From Pseudomonas sp. MWU16-30317 (GTDB lineage Bacteria > Pseudomonadota > Gammaproteobacteria > Pseudomonadales > Pseudomonadaceae): a stretch of DNA of 64,000 bases. Made by a program: the position numbers and the translations under genes. How positions within the stretch are numbered: position 1 is the stretch's first letter; each line of letters starts with the position of its first letter. This document shows positions 16,744-24,388 of the stretch, piece by piece. The stretch covers positions 62,001 through 126,000 of the forward strand of contig NZ_JAIWJA010000011.1 of NCBI RefSeq assembly GCF_020515695.1. Direction: 5' to 3'. A model generated the notes under the pieces. The model worked only from the letters and a program-made list of their open reading frames with translations, did no database searches and was not told where the DNA came from.

Positions 16744-17454
16744 ATGTTCACCTCGCATCGCTTGTTGATCGCCGCCACCGCCGTTGCCATGCTGTCGGGC
16801 TGTGTTTCGCAGGGCAATCCCTATGACAATCAGGGCCAGGCTCAGCAGGGCGGGGGCGTGAGCAAGACCGCCAAGTACGGTGGCCTTGGGGCGCTGGCAG
16901 GGGCTGTAGCGGGTGCGGCGATCGACCATAACAACCGTGGCAAAGGCGCGCTGATCGGTGCGGCGGTGGTCGGTGCCTCGGCGGCCGGCTATGGCTATTA
17001 CGCCGACCGGCAAGAGAAGGCCCTGCGTGCGAGCATGGCCAATACCGGCGTCGAGGTGCAGCGCCAGGGTGACCAGATCAAGCTGATCATGCCCGGCAAT
17101 ATCACCTTCGGTACTGATTCTTCCGCGATCGCCAGCAGCTTCTATGCGCCGCTCAATAATCTGGCCACCTCGTTCAAGCAGTTCAACGAAAACACCATCG
17201 AGATCGTCGGCTTCACCGACAGCACCGGCAGTCGCCAGCACAACATGGACCTGTCGTTGCAGCGCGCCCAGGCGGTCAGCACCTACCTGACCTCCCAGGG
17301 CATCGATGCCTCGCGCCTGTCGGTGCGCGGTGCCGGGCCTGATCAGCCGATCGCCAGCAACGCCGATGCCAATGGCCGGGCGCAGAACCGTCGGGTCGAG
17401 GTCAACCTCAAGCCGATCCCCGGTCAGCAGTACCAGCAGGCGCCTCAGCAGTAA
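16744..17454 (+). CDS. OmpA-family glycine-zipper lipoprotein
   Basis: The 236-residue lipoprotein has a lipobox (AVAMLSGC). A glycine-zipper segment follows at about residues 42-80 (GGLGALAGAVAGAAIDH and GALIGAAVVGASAAGYGYY). The C-terminal half is an OmpA-like peptidoglycan-binding domain with ITFGTDSS, FTDSTGSRQHN and NRRVEVNL. It probably anchors the outer membrane to peptidoglycan (YiaD/Pal-like). The ATG at 16744 has CAGGAG upstream. A terminator follows the stop. Confidence 0.9.
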   Translation: MFTSHRLLIAATAVAMLSGCVSQGNPYDNQGQAQQGGGVSKTAKYGGLGALAGAVAGAAIDHNNRGKGALIGAAVVGASAAGYGYYADRQEKALRASMANTGVEVQRQGDQIKLIMPGNITFGTDSSAIASSFYAPLNNLATSFKQFNENTIEIVGFTDSTGSRQHNMDLSLQRAQAVSTYLTSQGIDASRLSVRGAGPDQPIASNADANGRAQNRRVEVNLKPIPGQQYQQAPQQ

Positions 17455-17468
17455 TCGCCGCATCCCAG

Positions 17469-17493
17469 AATCCCGCTTCCGGCGGGATTTTTT
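17469..17493 (+). terminator. Rho-independent terminator after the OmpA-like gene
   Basis: AATCCCGC and GCGGGATT flank a TTCCG loop, followed by a T-run. Confidence 0.88.
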
Positions 17494-17652
17494 GTGGGCG
17501 TGTGGATTATCCGTCGCTGGTTTTCAGCGTGCGTGCGGCCGACGAAAAAGTGCGACAATAGCCCATCTATCTGCTCTGGCCCCGAGCCCCGTGCTGGCCT
17601 TGAGCTGCGCCTGCCGAAATGGCACCGCGACCGTCCCTGGAGGCAACGTTCC

Positions 17653-18336
17653 ATGAAAATCCTTGTGGTTGAAGACAACCGCGACATCCTCGCCAACCTG
17701 GCCGATTACCTCGGGCTCAAGGGTTACACCGTGGATTGCGCCCAGGACGGCCTGTCGGGCTTGCACCTGGCCGCCACCGAGCATTACGACCTTATCGTCC
17801 TCGACATCATGTTGCCGGGTATCGATGGTTACACCCTGTGCAAGCGCCTGCGTGAAGATGCCCGCCGCGATACCCCGGTGATCATGCTTACCGCCCGCGA
17901 TCAACTGGATGACCGCCTCCAGGGCTTCCGCTCCGGGGCCGACGACTACCTGCTCAAGCCGTTCGCCTTGTCGGAGCTGGCGGCGCGTATCGAAGCGGTC
18001 ATGCGTCGCGCCCAGGGTGGCGGACGACGCAACCTGCAGGTCGGCGATCTGGTCTACGACCTCGATACCCTCGAAGTGACCCGCGATGGCCGCCTGCTCA
18101 AACTCAACCCGGTAGGCCTCAAACTGCTCGCCGTGCTGATGCAGAAAAGCCCCCACGTGTTGCGCCGTGAAGTGCTCGAAGAAGCCTTGTGGGGCGACGA
18201 CTGCCCAGACAGCGACAGCCTGCGCAGCCATGTTCACCAATTGCGTCAAGTGATCGACAAGCCCTTCGACAAGCCGCTGCTGCACACGGTACACGGCGTG
18301 GGCTACCGCCTGACCGAGGGGCGGGATGGAGTTTAA
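17653..18336 (+). CDS. colR: Response regulator ColR
   Basis: The 227-residue OmpR/PhoB-type regulator has a receiver domain (VVEDNRD, phosphoacceptor Asp51 in VLDIMLPG, LKPF Lys) and a winged-helix DNA-binding domain (LRSHVHQLRQVIDKPF, LLHTVHGVGYRL). It overlaps the kinase gene by 11 bases. The partner kinase carries the ColS metal-sensing residues, so this is ColR. ColR in P. putida controls envelope-maintenance genes in response to excess metal and helps root colonisation. The ATG at 17653 follows a GGAGG ribosome site. Confidence 0.88.
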   Translation: MKILVVEDNRDILANLADYLGLKGYTVDCAQDGLSGLHLAATEHYDLIVLDIMLPGIDGYTLCKRLREDARRDTPVIMLTARDQLDDRLQGFRSGADDYLLKPFALSELAARIEAVMRRAQGGGRRNLQVGDLVYDLDTLEVTRDGRLLKLNPVGLKLLAVLMQKSPHVLRREVLEEALWGDDCPDSDSLRSHVHQLRQVIDKPFDKPLLHTVHGVGYRLTEGRDGV

Positions 18337-19591
18337 ACAAAGCCTCTCCCAGCGCATCATCATCGCTTTCGGCTTGATGAGCGCACTGGTAGCGGGGGCC
18401 TTTGCAGGCGGCATCGTGTTGACGGTTCACCTGGTGGAAGAGCGGTTGATCTCCACCGAGCTGGGCGGGGACCTGCAGCGGCTGCTGGCAGCTGACACGC
18501 TTGAGGATTGGAGTCATACCCCCGAGCCCAACCAGCTGTTCTACTTCAGTGGCGGCGAGGGCGAGTATCGCCTGCCCCACGACCTCAAGCACCTGTCCAC
18601 CGGTTTTCACGAAGTGTTCCGCGGCCCGCTGTCCTATCACGCGATGGTGAAATTCGTGGACGGGCGACGCTATGTGCTGTTGCAGGACCAGAGTGATTTC
18701 GAGGACCGCGAGCGACTGCTGTTCGCCGTGGTATTCGTGGGCTTCGTCCTGAGTTTAGGCGTGGCGGCGCTGTTGGGCTGGCTGCTGGCGCGGCGGGTCA
18801 TGGCGCCGGTCATTCGTCTGTCGCGCCAGGTCCGCCATCGCGATCAGTTGCTGGGGCTGGCACCGCCACTGGGGCCCGACTACGCCGGCGATGAGGTCGG
18901 GCAACTGGCCGTAGCCTTCGATGCCGCCCTAGGTCGGCTGCGCCATGCCTTGACCCGCGAGCGGCTGTTCACCAGCGATGTCAGTCACGAACTGCGCACA
19001 CCCTTGATGGTGTTGGCCGGCTCGTGCGAGTTGCTGCTGGAATACCCGATGCTGGATGAGGCTTCGCGCAGCCAGGTGTTGCACATTCGCCATGTCAGCG
19101 AGGAAATGCGCGAACTGGTGCAGACCTTCCTGATGCTGGCCCGGGCCCAAAGCAACGAAGGTGTCAGCACCAAGACCAGCCTGGTTCGGGTGGCCGACGA
19201 TGTGGCCGCGCTGTGGCGTGTACCCGTCGAACGCAAGGGGCTGCAGTTGGTCTACGAGCGGATCGATGTTGACGACACCCACTACAGTTCGACCTTTCTA
19301 CACGCGGTCATGGGCAACCTGTTGCGTAACGCCTTGCATCACACCGAGCAGGGCATGATTCGCCTGCAGGTTCGCACGCACAGCTTCGTGGTCGAAGATG
19401 TCGGGGCCAGTGTGGCCGAGTCGCAGCGCGATCTGCTGCTCTCCCAGGCGAGCGCTCTGCCCATGGAACGTATGGGTTTGGGGCTGTCGCTGGTGCAACG
19501 CATCTGCGCCGACCAGGGCTGGCGCATCACCTTGACCCCACTTGCGCCCACGGGCTGTCGTTTCCAGGTTGATTTGGAACCGCTGCACTGA
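18326..19591 (+). CDS. colS: Sensor histidine kinase ColS
   Basis: The 421-residue kinase has a TM helix at about 11-34, a periplasmic loop of roughly 100 residues, a second TM helix at about 132-152, a HAMP-like linker, the H-box DVSHELRTPL, the N-box GNLLRNALHH and the G2 block GLGLSLV. The G1 block (VVEDVGAS) is degenerate. The periplasmic loop ends with ExxE at residues 126-129 and has H35, E38, D57, E96 and H105. These are the positions I recall as implicated in Fe(III)/Zn(II) sensing by P. putida ColS. That match identifies the pair more firmly than general similarity. Confidence 0.9.
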   Translation: MEFKQSLSQRIIIAFGLMSALVAGAFAGGIVLTVHLVEERLISTELGGDLQRLLAADTLEDWSHTPEPNQLFYFSGGEGEYRLPHDLKHLSTGFHEVFRGPLSYHAMVKFVDGRRYVLLQDQSDFEDRERLLFAVVFVGFVLSLGVAALLGWLLARRVMAPVIRLSRQVRHRDQLLGLAPPLGPDYAGDEVGQLAVAFDAALGRLRHALTRERLFTSDVSHELRTPLMVLAGSCELLLEYPMLDEASRSQVLHIRHVSEEMRELVQTFLMLARAQSNEGVSTKTSLVRVADDVAALWRVPVERKGLQLVYERIDVDDTHYSSTFLHAVMGNLLRNALHHTEQGMIRLQVRTHSFVVEDVGASVAESQRDLLLSQASALPMERMGLGLSLVQRICADQGWRITLTPLAPTGCRFQVDLEPLH

Positions 19592-19789
19592 CATCTGCGT
19601 ACTGCCTCGCTTAACGAAACTTTCACATAGGCATCACTGCGCTATCACTTCGGCGCGCCTATCGTCGGCCGGCATGATCAAGGACCCGTGGCAGGTGTGG
19701 CACCATTCGTCGCTCAGGGCTGCGTCACGATAGGAATTAATCTACTTTTATCGGACGGCGTTTGGCAGCGTTGTCAAAGGGTTGCAGTC

Positions 19790-20014
19790 ATGAAGCTAGA
19801 AATCGCTCGAAGTTTGTTCCTGGTAGCAGCGCTAGCGGTCACTTCGGTCGCCATGGCGGCGTGGCAGGAGCCACGTTCGCAGGTGCTGAGTGCCGAAGAC
19901 GGTGAAGGAATCGGTGGGATGTCCAAGGCACCAAAAGCCCAGACCACCGAGCGGCCGGATCACAGTCTGCTGCTCCTGATGTTCGGTCTGGCGCAAGGCA
20001 AGAAGGCAGGCTGA
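19790..20014 (+). CDS. Small exported hypothetical protein (74 aa)
   Basis: The 74-residue protein has a signal peptide (SLFLVAALAVTSVAMA-AW) and a short, charged mature part with EDGEGIGGMSK and a hydrophobic LLLLMFGL near the end. It lies 198 bases after colS, outside the colRS transcript or in its 3' extension, and ends at a strong terminator. No family is recognised. The position next to an envelope-stress two-component system makes an envelope role possible, by inference only. Confidence 0.65.
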   Translation: MKLEIARSLFLVAALAVTSVAMAAWQEPRSQVLSAEDGEGIGGMSKAPKAQTTERPDHSLLLLMFGLAQGKKAG

Positions 20015-20038
20015 CGTGCTGTAGTCGATGCAACAACT

Positions 20039-20064
20039 AAAAGGCCCCGGGATGGGGCCTTTTT
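20039..20064. terminator. Terminator between the small exported gene and the mexV-like remnant
   Basis: AAAAGGCCCC and GGGGCCTTTTT form a stem with symmetric A and T runs, so it can stop the plus-strand small gene and the minus-strand imelysin operon. Confidence 0.88.
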
Positions 20065-20092
20065 GCGTGGGGTCAATCACCTGTCGATCTGA

Positions 20093-20542
20093 TCATTCGA
20101 CCCGGCGGGGCGAGAACTCCAGGACTTTGTCAGGGGCGATGCTCACCACCGTGCCATTGCTCAACTCGGATTGCCCGACGGTGACCACGCGATCGCCCGG
20201 CGCCAGACCATCGTTGACCACCACCAAGCCTTCACGTGTTTCGCCGGTATCGATCGAGCGGCGCTCGACGATGTGCATCGGCTGATCGTTGCTGTCAGCT
20301 TTGTCGATCACTACGTAGACCGAGTCACCCGACAGGGTATACGCGATCGCACTTTGCGGAACCACGATCTGGCGGCCCTGCCACTGGCGTTGTTCGACGG
20401 TGGCGACACCCACGCTGACGGGGGCCTTGAAGGCACTGAACCGCTGGATCTGATGGTAGACGGTAAGGCCCTTGTAGCCTGCGAGGGCCAGTACCAGCAA
20501 CAACACCACGGCCAACATGATCAGCAAACGCCGACGGAGCAT
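20093..20542 (-). pseudogene. RND efflux adaptor (MexV-like) with large in-frame internal deletion
   Basis: This reading frame of 149 residues starts with the inner-membrane anchor of an RND periplasmic adaptor (MLRRRLLIMLAVVLLLVLAL, then a stretch up to QRQWQ). It jumps straight to the adaptor's C-terminal domain (IVVPQSAIAYTLSGDSVYVV through GDRVVTVGQSELSNG). A full adaptor is about 370-390 residues; the lipoyl, alpha-hairpin and beta-barrel parts are missing, yet the frame and the AAGGAAG ribosome site are intact. No RND pump gene lies next to it. In PAO1, as I remember, mexVW follow the DUF1513 gene at this place. It is either a decayed mexV or a retained mini-protein. Confidence 0.75.
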
Positions 20543-20643
20543 ATCCGCTTCCTTGGAAAGACTTTGAAAAACAACACTGCACATTATGCGCGATGAGCAA
20601 GGGTTTCCAGTAGCCCGTGTTGCTGGATATGAAACAAGGTCTG

Positions 20644-21744
20644 TCAGCGCAAGGCGTGCAAGTGGTTGTCCCACCAGCCTGAAGGCAGCGTGAGCGCAGT
20701 TGCGATCGGTGTATCCGGCCGGCAATCGTAATAGCGACAGCGACCCTGCCCAGAGGTCACCACAAAGCCGTCATGCACTGCGGCCACCCCTGCACAATCG
20801 GGCAGAGGGGCATCCAGGCGCACGGCCGCGGTGTCCAGGTCCCAGATAAAAAAACGGTTGGCCCTGGGCGCTGTCAGTGCCACCAGGCGCTGGCCGTCAT
20901 GCACGGCGACGCTGGCGGTGTAGTGAGCCATGGACTGCAGTTGCGCGTCGGCCACGGCAAAGGCGGCGAAGGCGGCGCCCGGTCGCTTGATCGCCAGCAG
21001 CGGTGCGACTTCTCGGGCATCGCCCATGAATTGCTGGCACGTGAGAATCGTGCCGTCATCGGCGATGGCCAGGTGGCGCACGCTGTTCATGGCCTGAGGC
21101 AGGGCTTCGTGGCTGATGAGGGTACCGTCGCGGCGCATCAATACCAGGCTGGGCTGCATGGCGTGCAGGTTCATGTCCACCCGGCTTTCGGCCTCGGTGC
21201 GAATGCCGCCATTGGCCACGACCAAGGTTTCGCCATCCGGCAGCCACGCCACTTGATGAGGGCCAATACCATGGGTGGCGATTTCGCCCGTGCGTTGCAG
21301 GTGGGGCCCGTCGAAACGGTAGACGCCCAACAGGCCACGCCCGGGGTCGGTGGTGTCGTTCTCGGTGGTGTACAGCCATTCGCCGCCTTTGTGGATCACG
21401 GCATGGCCATAGAAGTGCCGATCGGCGGGTGTGTGCAGCGTCTGCAGCAGGCGCCCGTCGCGCAGGTCCAGCAGATAGCTTTCGGTGCCTGGGCGACGGG
21501 CGACGAACAGTGCGATGGGCTGGCTGGGGTGGTGGATGATGTCGTGGCACCGCTGCCCGACCTCGGTAGCGAATACCTGCCGGCCGTCCAGCCGATAGCC
21601 GACGGCGTAGTGGCGGCCGTCGCTGTCGTCCCGTGCCGACAACAGCAATGGCGACGCCTGGCGGCTCTTGAACAGTTTCCAGCCGCCGAGGGTCACCGCG
21701 CTCAGCAACGCGCTGCCCAAGTTGAGGCGCTGAGGGATGGCCAT
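20644..21744 (-). CDS. DUF1513 protein of the imelysin operon
   Basis: The 366-residue protein has a hydrophobic N-terminus and the repeated short strands of a beta-propeller. Recognisable DUF1513 blocks are FYGHAVIHKGGEWLYTTEND, GIGPHQVAWLPDGETLVVAN and GWWDNH. The family occurs almost only beside imelysin and DUF1111 genes and is expected in the periplasm. The start at 21744 lies one base after the upstream TGA, so it is coupled to the imelysin gene; a start 21 bases earlier would overlap that gene. Confidence 0.85.
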   Translation of the reverse strand: MAIPQRLNLGSALLSAVTLGGWKLFKSRQASPLLLSARDDSDGRHYAVGYRLDGRQVFATEVGQRCHDIIHHPSQPIALFVARRPGTESYLLDLRDGRLLQTLHTPADRHFYGHAVIHKGGEWLYTTENDTTDPGRGLLGVYRFDGPHLQRTGEIATHGIGPHQVAWLPDGETLVVANGGIRTEAESRVDMNLHAMQPSLVLMRRDGTLISHEALPQAMNSVRHLAIADDGTILTCQQFMGDAREVAPLLAIKRPGAAFAAFAVADAQLQSMAHYTASVAVHDGQRLVALTAPRANRFFIWDLDTAAVRLDAPLPDCAGVAAVHDGFVVTSGQGRCRYYDCRPDTPIATALTLPSGWWDNHLHALR

Positions 21745-21745
21745 A

Positions 21746-22837
21746 TCAGTCACCGTCGTTGGCATTGAAGCCCAGTTGAATGTTCAAGGCCTTGGCCAGT
21801 TCGTTCTGGTGCAAGCGATGGACGCCATCGAGGCGCGCGTAGATATCGTCGAGCACTGGCTTGCCGGCGGGGTCCTCCAGCAGCGCGGTGAGCGAGCGGC
21901 TGTTGGCATCCAGCGCGTGCAGGGCGGCGGCGTAAGCGCTATCGATTTTTTCCGCCAGTGCCTTTTGATCCGCTGGCAGCAGGCCGCGCAAGCCCTTGCC
22001 ATCGACCCCCAGCCATACGCTCTGGGCCGCCAGCAGCGAAGCCTGCAGGCTTTTCAGCGACGATTGGCTGCGCCATGCCTCGGCCTGATACGGCTGCGGC
22101 ACGCCTTTGCTCTGGCGGCCCATGGGCGTGCCGAGTTTTTTCTTGAGGGTGTCGAGTGCAGTCACTTGCACGCGCAAGACTTCGGCGATGGCCTCGTGGG
22201 AATCGGCGTAACGCTGGTTGGGGAATTTCGACATCTGCGCGAGCACGCCGTCGGTGCCGGTCCAGCCCGCGAGAATGGCCTCGGCGAGGTGTTTCTGCCG
22301 TTCGCCAATGGCTACCAACAGTGGGCAGTAGCTGGCCTTGCGCGTGGCATCCGCCAGTTCCGGTTTGCTGTCGAAGAGGATGTATTCGTAAGCCGACAGC
22401 CCCTGCACCACCACGCTGGCGTTGGTCAGGGACTGGGCGTCGATGGGCTGCCCGGCGCTGATCAGCGCCTCGACCTGGCGCCCCACCAGGTTCTTCTTGT
22501 CTGGCCAGAACTGTACCGACCAGGCGCGGTTGCCCTCGGCCAGGGGGCCGATCAACAGCGGCTGCAAGGCGGCCCAGGCCTTCTGTGCGTGAAGAAAGTC
22601 AGCGCGAGCCGTGGTCAGGTCGGCGGTGCCGGCGCAGAAGGCGAGGGCGCTGATCGCCAGTTGCCGATCGGCCTCGACCCAGCGGGAGTAGGTGGGCAGG
22701 ATCACCTGATTGGCGATGGCGGCACTGGTGTCGGCCTGTGGGTCCTTGGCCTGTGGCGGCGAACAGGCCCCCAGCGCCAGCGCGGCGAGGGTGGTGAACA
22801 AGAGCTTGGGGCGCAGTAACAATTTGTGTGGAGGCAT
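21746..22837 (-). CDS. Imelysin-family lipoprotein (second imelysin)
   Basis: The 363-residue protein has a lipobox (LAALALGAC) and a mature all-helical imelysin domain (VILPTYSRWVEADRQLAISAL, LSAYEYILFDSKPELAD). The first imelysin of this operon has a GxHxxE motif; here the equivalent block reads GLSAYEYILF, so His is replaced while Glu stays. The imelysin fold is linked to iron uptake and bacterial surface proteins. The gene starts 20 bases after the di-heme gene and is part of the same transcript. Confidence 0.85.
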   Translation of the reverse strand: MPPHKLLLRPKLLFTTLAALALGACSPPQAKDPQADTSAAIANQVILPTYSRWVEADRQLAISALAFCAGTADLTTARADFLHAQKAWAALQPLLIGPLAEGNRAWSVQFWPDKKNLVGRQVEALISAGQPIDAQSLTNASVVVQGLSAYEYILFDSKPELADATRKASYCPLLVAIGERQKHLAEAILAGWTGTDGVLAQMSKFPNQRYADSHEAIAEVLRVQVTALDTLKKKLGTPMGRQSKGVPQPYQAEAWRSQSSLKSLQASLLAAQSVWLGVDGKGLRGLLPADQKALAEKIDSAYAAALHALDANSRSLTALLEDPAGKPVLDDIYARLDGVHRLHQNELAKALNIQLGFNANDGD

Positions 22838-22857
22838 GGAATGGGCGCTCGTGCGAA

Positions 22858-24285
22858 TCACAGTGAATTGAGGAACGCCAGCAGGGCATCGCGCTGCTCG
22901 GCATTGAAGGTCAGGACGTGGCGTTTGGCGGGCTCGGCCTCGCCGCCGTGCCAAACCACTGCTTCGAGCAGGTTGCGGGCACGGCCGTCGTGGAGGAACT
23001 GGCTGTGGCCACTGACCGTTTCGCTCAGGCCTATGCCCCATAGCGGCGGTGTGCGCCAGTCGCTGGGGCCGGCCAGGAACTCGGCACGGCCGTCGGCCAG
23101 GCCGGGGCCCATGTCGTGCAGCAGCAGGTCGGTGTAAGGCCGAATGATCTGGCTCGCCAGGGCAGGATCGTCGGCGTCGCTGGCGGTGGTGTACTGCGGC
23201 ACGTGGCACGCCTGGCAACCGGCCTGATAGAACAGATTCTTGCCGGCGAGTACCTGCGGCGCGGCAACATCACGGCGCGCCGGTACGCCCAGATGGCGGG
23301 TATAGAACTGCACCAGGCGCAGGATGTTGTCGCTCACTTCCAGACCGCCGTCCGGCTCGTTGCCATTGGCCGCAGCAATGCAGGCGGTTTGCGCGGCCGT
23401 ACAGTCATCGGCCGGTTTGAGGCGGCTGGTCAAGCCCATGTCGCCCGCAAAGGCGTGAGCGTTCTGCTGCAGGAGGCTCGGTTGCCCGGCCTTCCAGCCG
23501 AAGCGTCCGAGTACGGTGCTGCCCAGGGTGTCGTCCCACACGCGATTGGCTTTGCCTTGCACGCCTTTACCCTGCTTGGCCTGGGTGCTGGCGTTGGCCA
23601 GGATCGCCTCTTCAGGGATGGCTTCGAGCAGGCCCAGGCCGATCATCGGCGGTGCGATGCGTGCGGACATCTGTGTGTCGGGATGCAGGGGGCCATAGCC
23701 AAGTTGGCTGATCTGCACCTGCGGTTTGCGCAACGCCACTCGAAAACCGTCGTCGAACCACACCTCGACCGCGCTGTACTCGACCCGCACCTTGCCCTCC
23801 GCAGGCACCCCGGGGATGGCCATGTCCTGCAATTGCGTGCCATAGGTGGGTTCGGGGATCACGCCGGTGCGTTCCAGCAGCGCTTGCTGGCCGGTCGCCG
23901 GGGCGATCGAAAGGCGCACCAGCATCGATACTGCATTGAGCGTCTCGGGCCCTGGTGGATGGCCGCGACCGTCGCGGATATGGCAGTTCTGGCAAGCATT
24001 GGTGTTGAACAGCGGCCCCAGGCCATCCCGTGCTGTGGTGCTCGATGGCGCGATGACCCAAGGGTTACGAAAGAAACTGTTGCCCACGCTGAAATCCAGG
24101 CGTTGTTCGCGAGACAGATTGGCTGACGGCTGGGAGTAGGCCAGCCGATCCTGACGCTTGACCGTCGCCTCCCCGGCCGAACGCGCCTCACCGGGCTCGG
24201 GCTCGGTGAAGCGCGGTGGCGCATCGCAGGCGCTCAGGCATGCGCTGAGGGCCAGGGCAAATAGGCGAAACCATGAGGCGTACAT
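22858..24285 (-). CDS. Di-heme oxidoreductase-like (DUF1111) lipoprotein
   Basis: The 475-residue protein has a lipoprotein signal (LSACLSAC) and two c-type heme motifs, NACQNCH at about residue 100 and GCQACH at about residue 370. These are the DUF1111 / thiol-oxidoreductase signatures, with RDGRGHPP after the first heme and FLHDGRARNLLEAVVWH near the end. It should be a periplasmic, lipid-anchored electron-transfer protein needing the cytochrome c maturation system. It lies between two imelysin genes. Confidence 0.87.
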   Translation of the reverse strand: MYASWFRLFALALSACLSACDAPPRFTEPEPGEARSAGEATVKRQDRLAYSQPSANLSREQRLDFSVGNSFFRNPWVIAPSSTTARDGLGPLFNTNACQNCHIRDGRGHPPGPETLNAVSMLVRLSIAPATGQQALLERTGVIPEPTYGTQLQDMAIPGVPAEGKVRVEYSAVEVWFDDGFRVALRKPQVQISQLGYGPLHPDTQMSARIAPPMIGLGLLEAIPEEAILANASTQAKQGKGVQGKANRVWDDTLGSTVLGRFGWKAGQPSLLQQNAHAFAGDMGLTSRLKPADDCTAAQTACIAAANGNEPDGGLEVSDNILRLVQFYTRHLGVPARRDVAAPQVLAGKNLFYQAGCQACHVPQYTTASDADDPALASQIIRPYTDLLLHDMGPGLADGRAEFLAGPSDWRTPPLWGIGLSETVSGHSQFLHDGRARNLLEAVVWHGGEAEPAKRHVLTFNAEQRDALLAFLNSL

Positions 24286-24307
24286 CGGCGAGCCTGTTGC
24301 CGGATAA

Positions 24308-24372
24308 CCTGTGGGAGCGAGTTCTGCTCGCGAAGCTGGCAAAGGCTTCACGGGCAGCGCCGCTCCCACAGG
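24308..24372. repeat. Short REP-type palindrome between the icmP-like and DUF1111 genes
   Basis: CCTGTGGGAGCG at the left and CGCTCCCACAGG at the right enclose two further REP-like arms (TTCTGCTCGCGAAG and TTCACGGGCAGC). It lies inside the operon, just upstream of the DUF1111 start, and could process or attenuate the message. Confidence 0.8.
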
Positions 24373-24388
24373 TATTCTCCTTGCAGGA

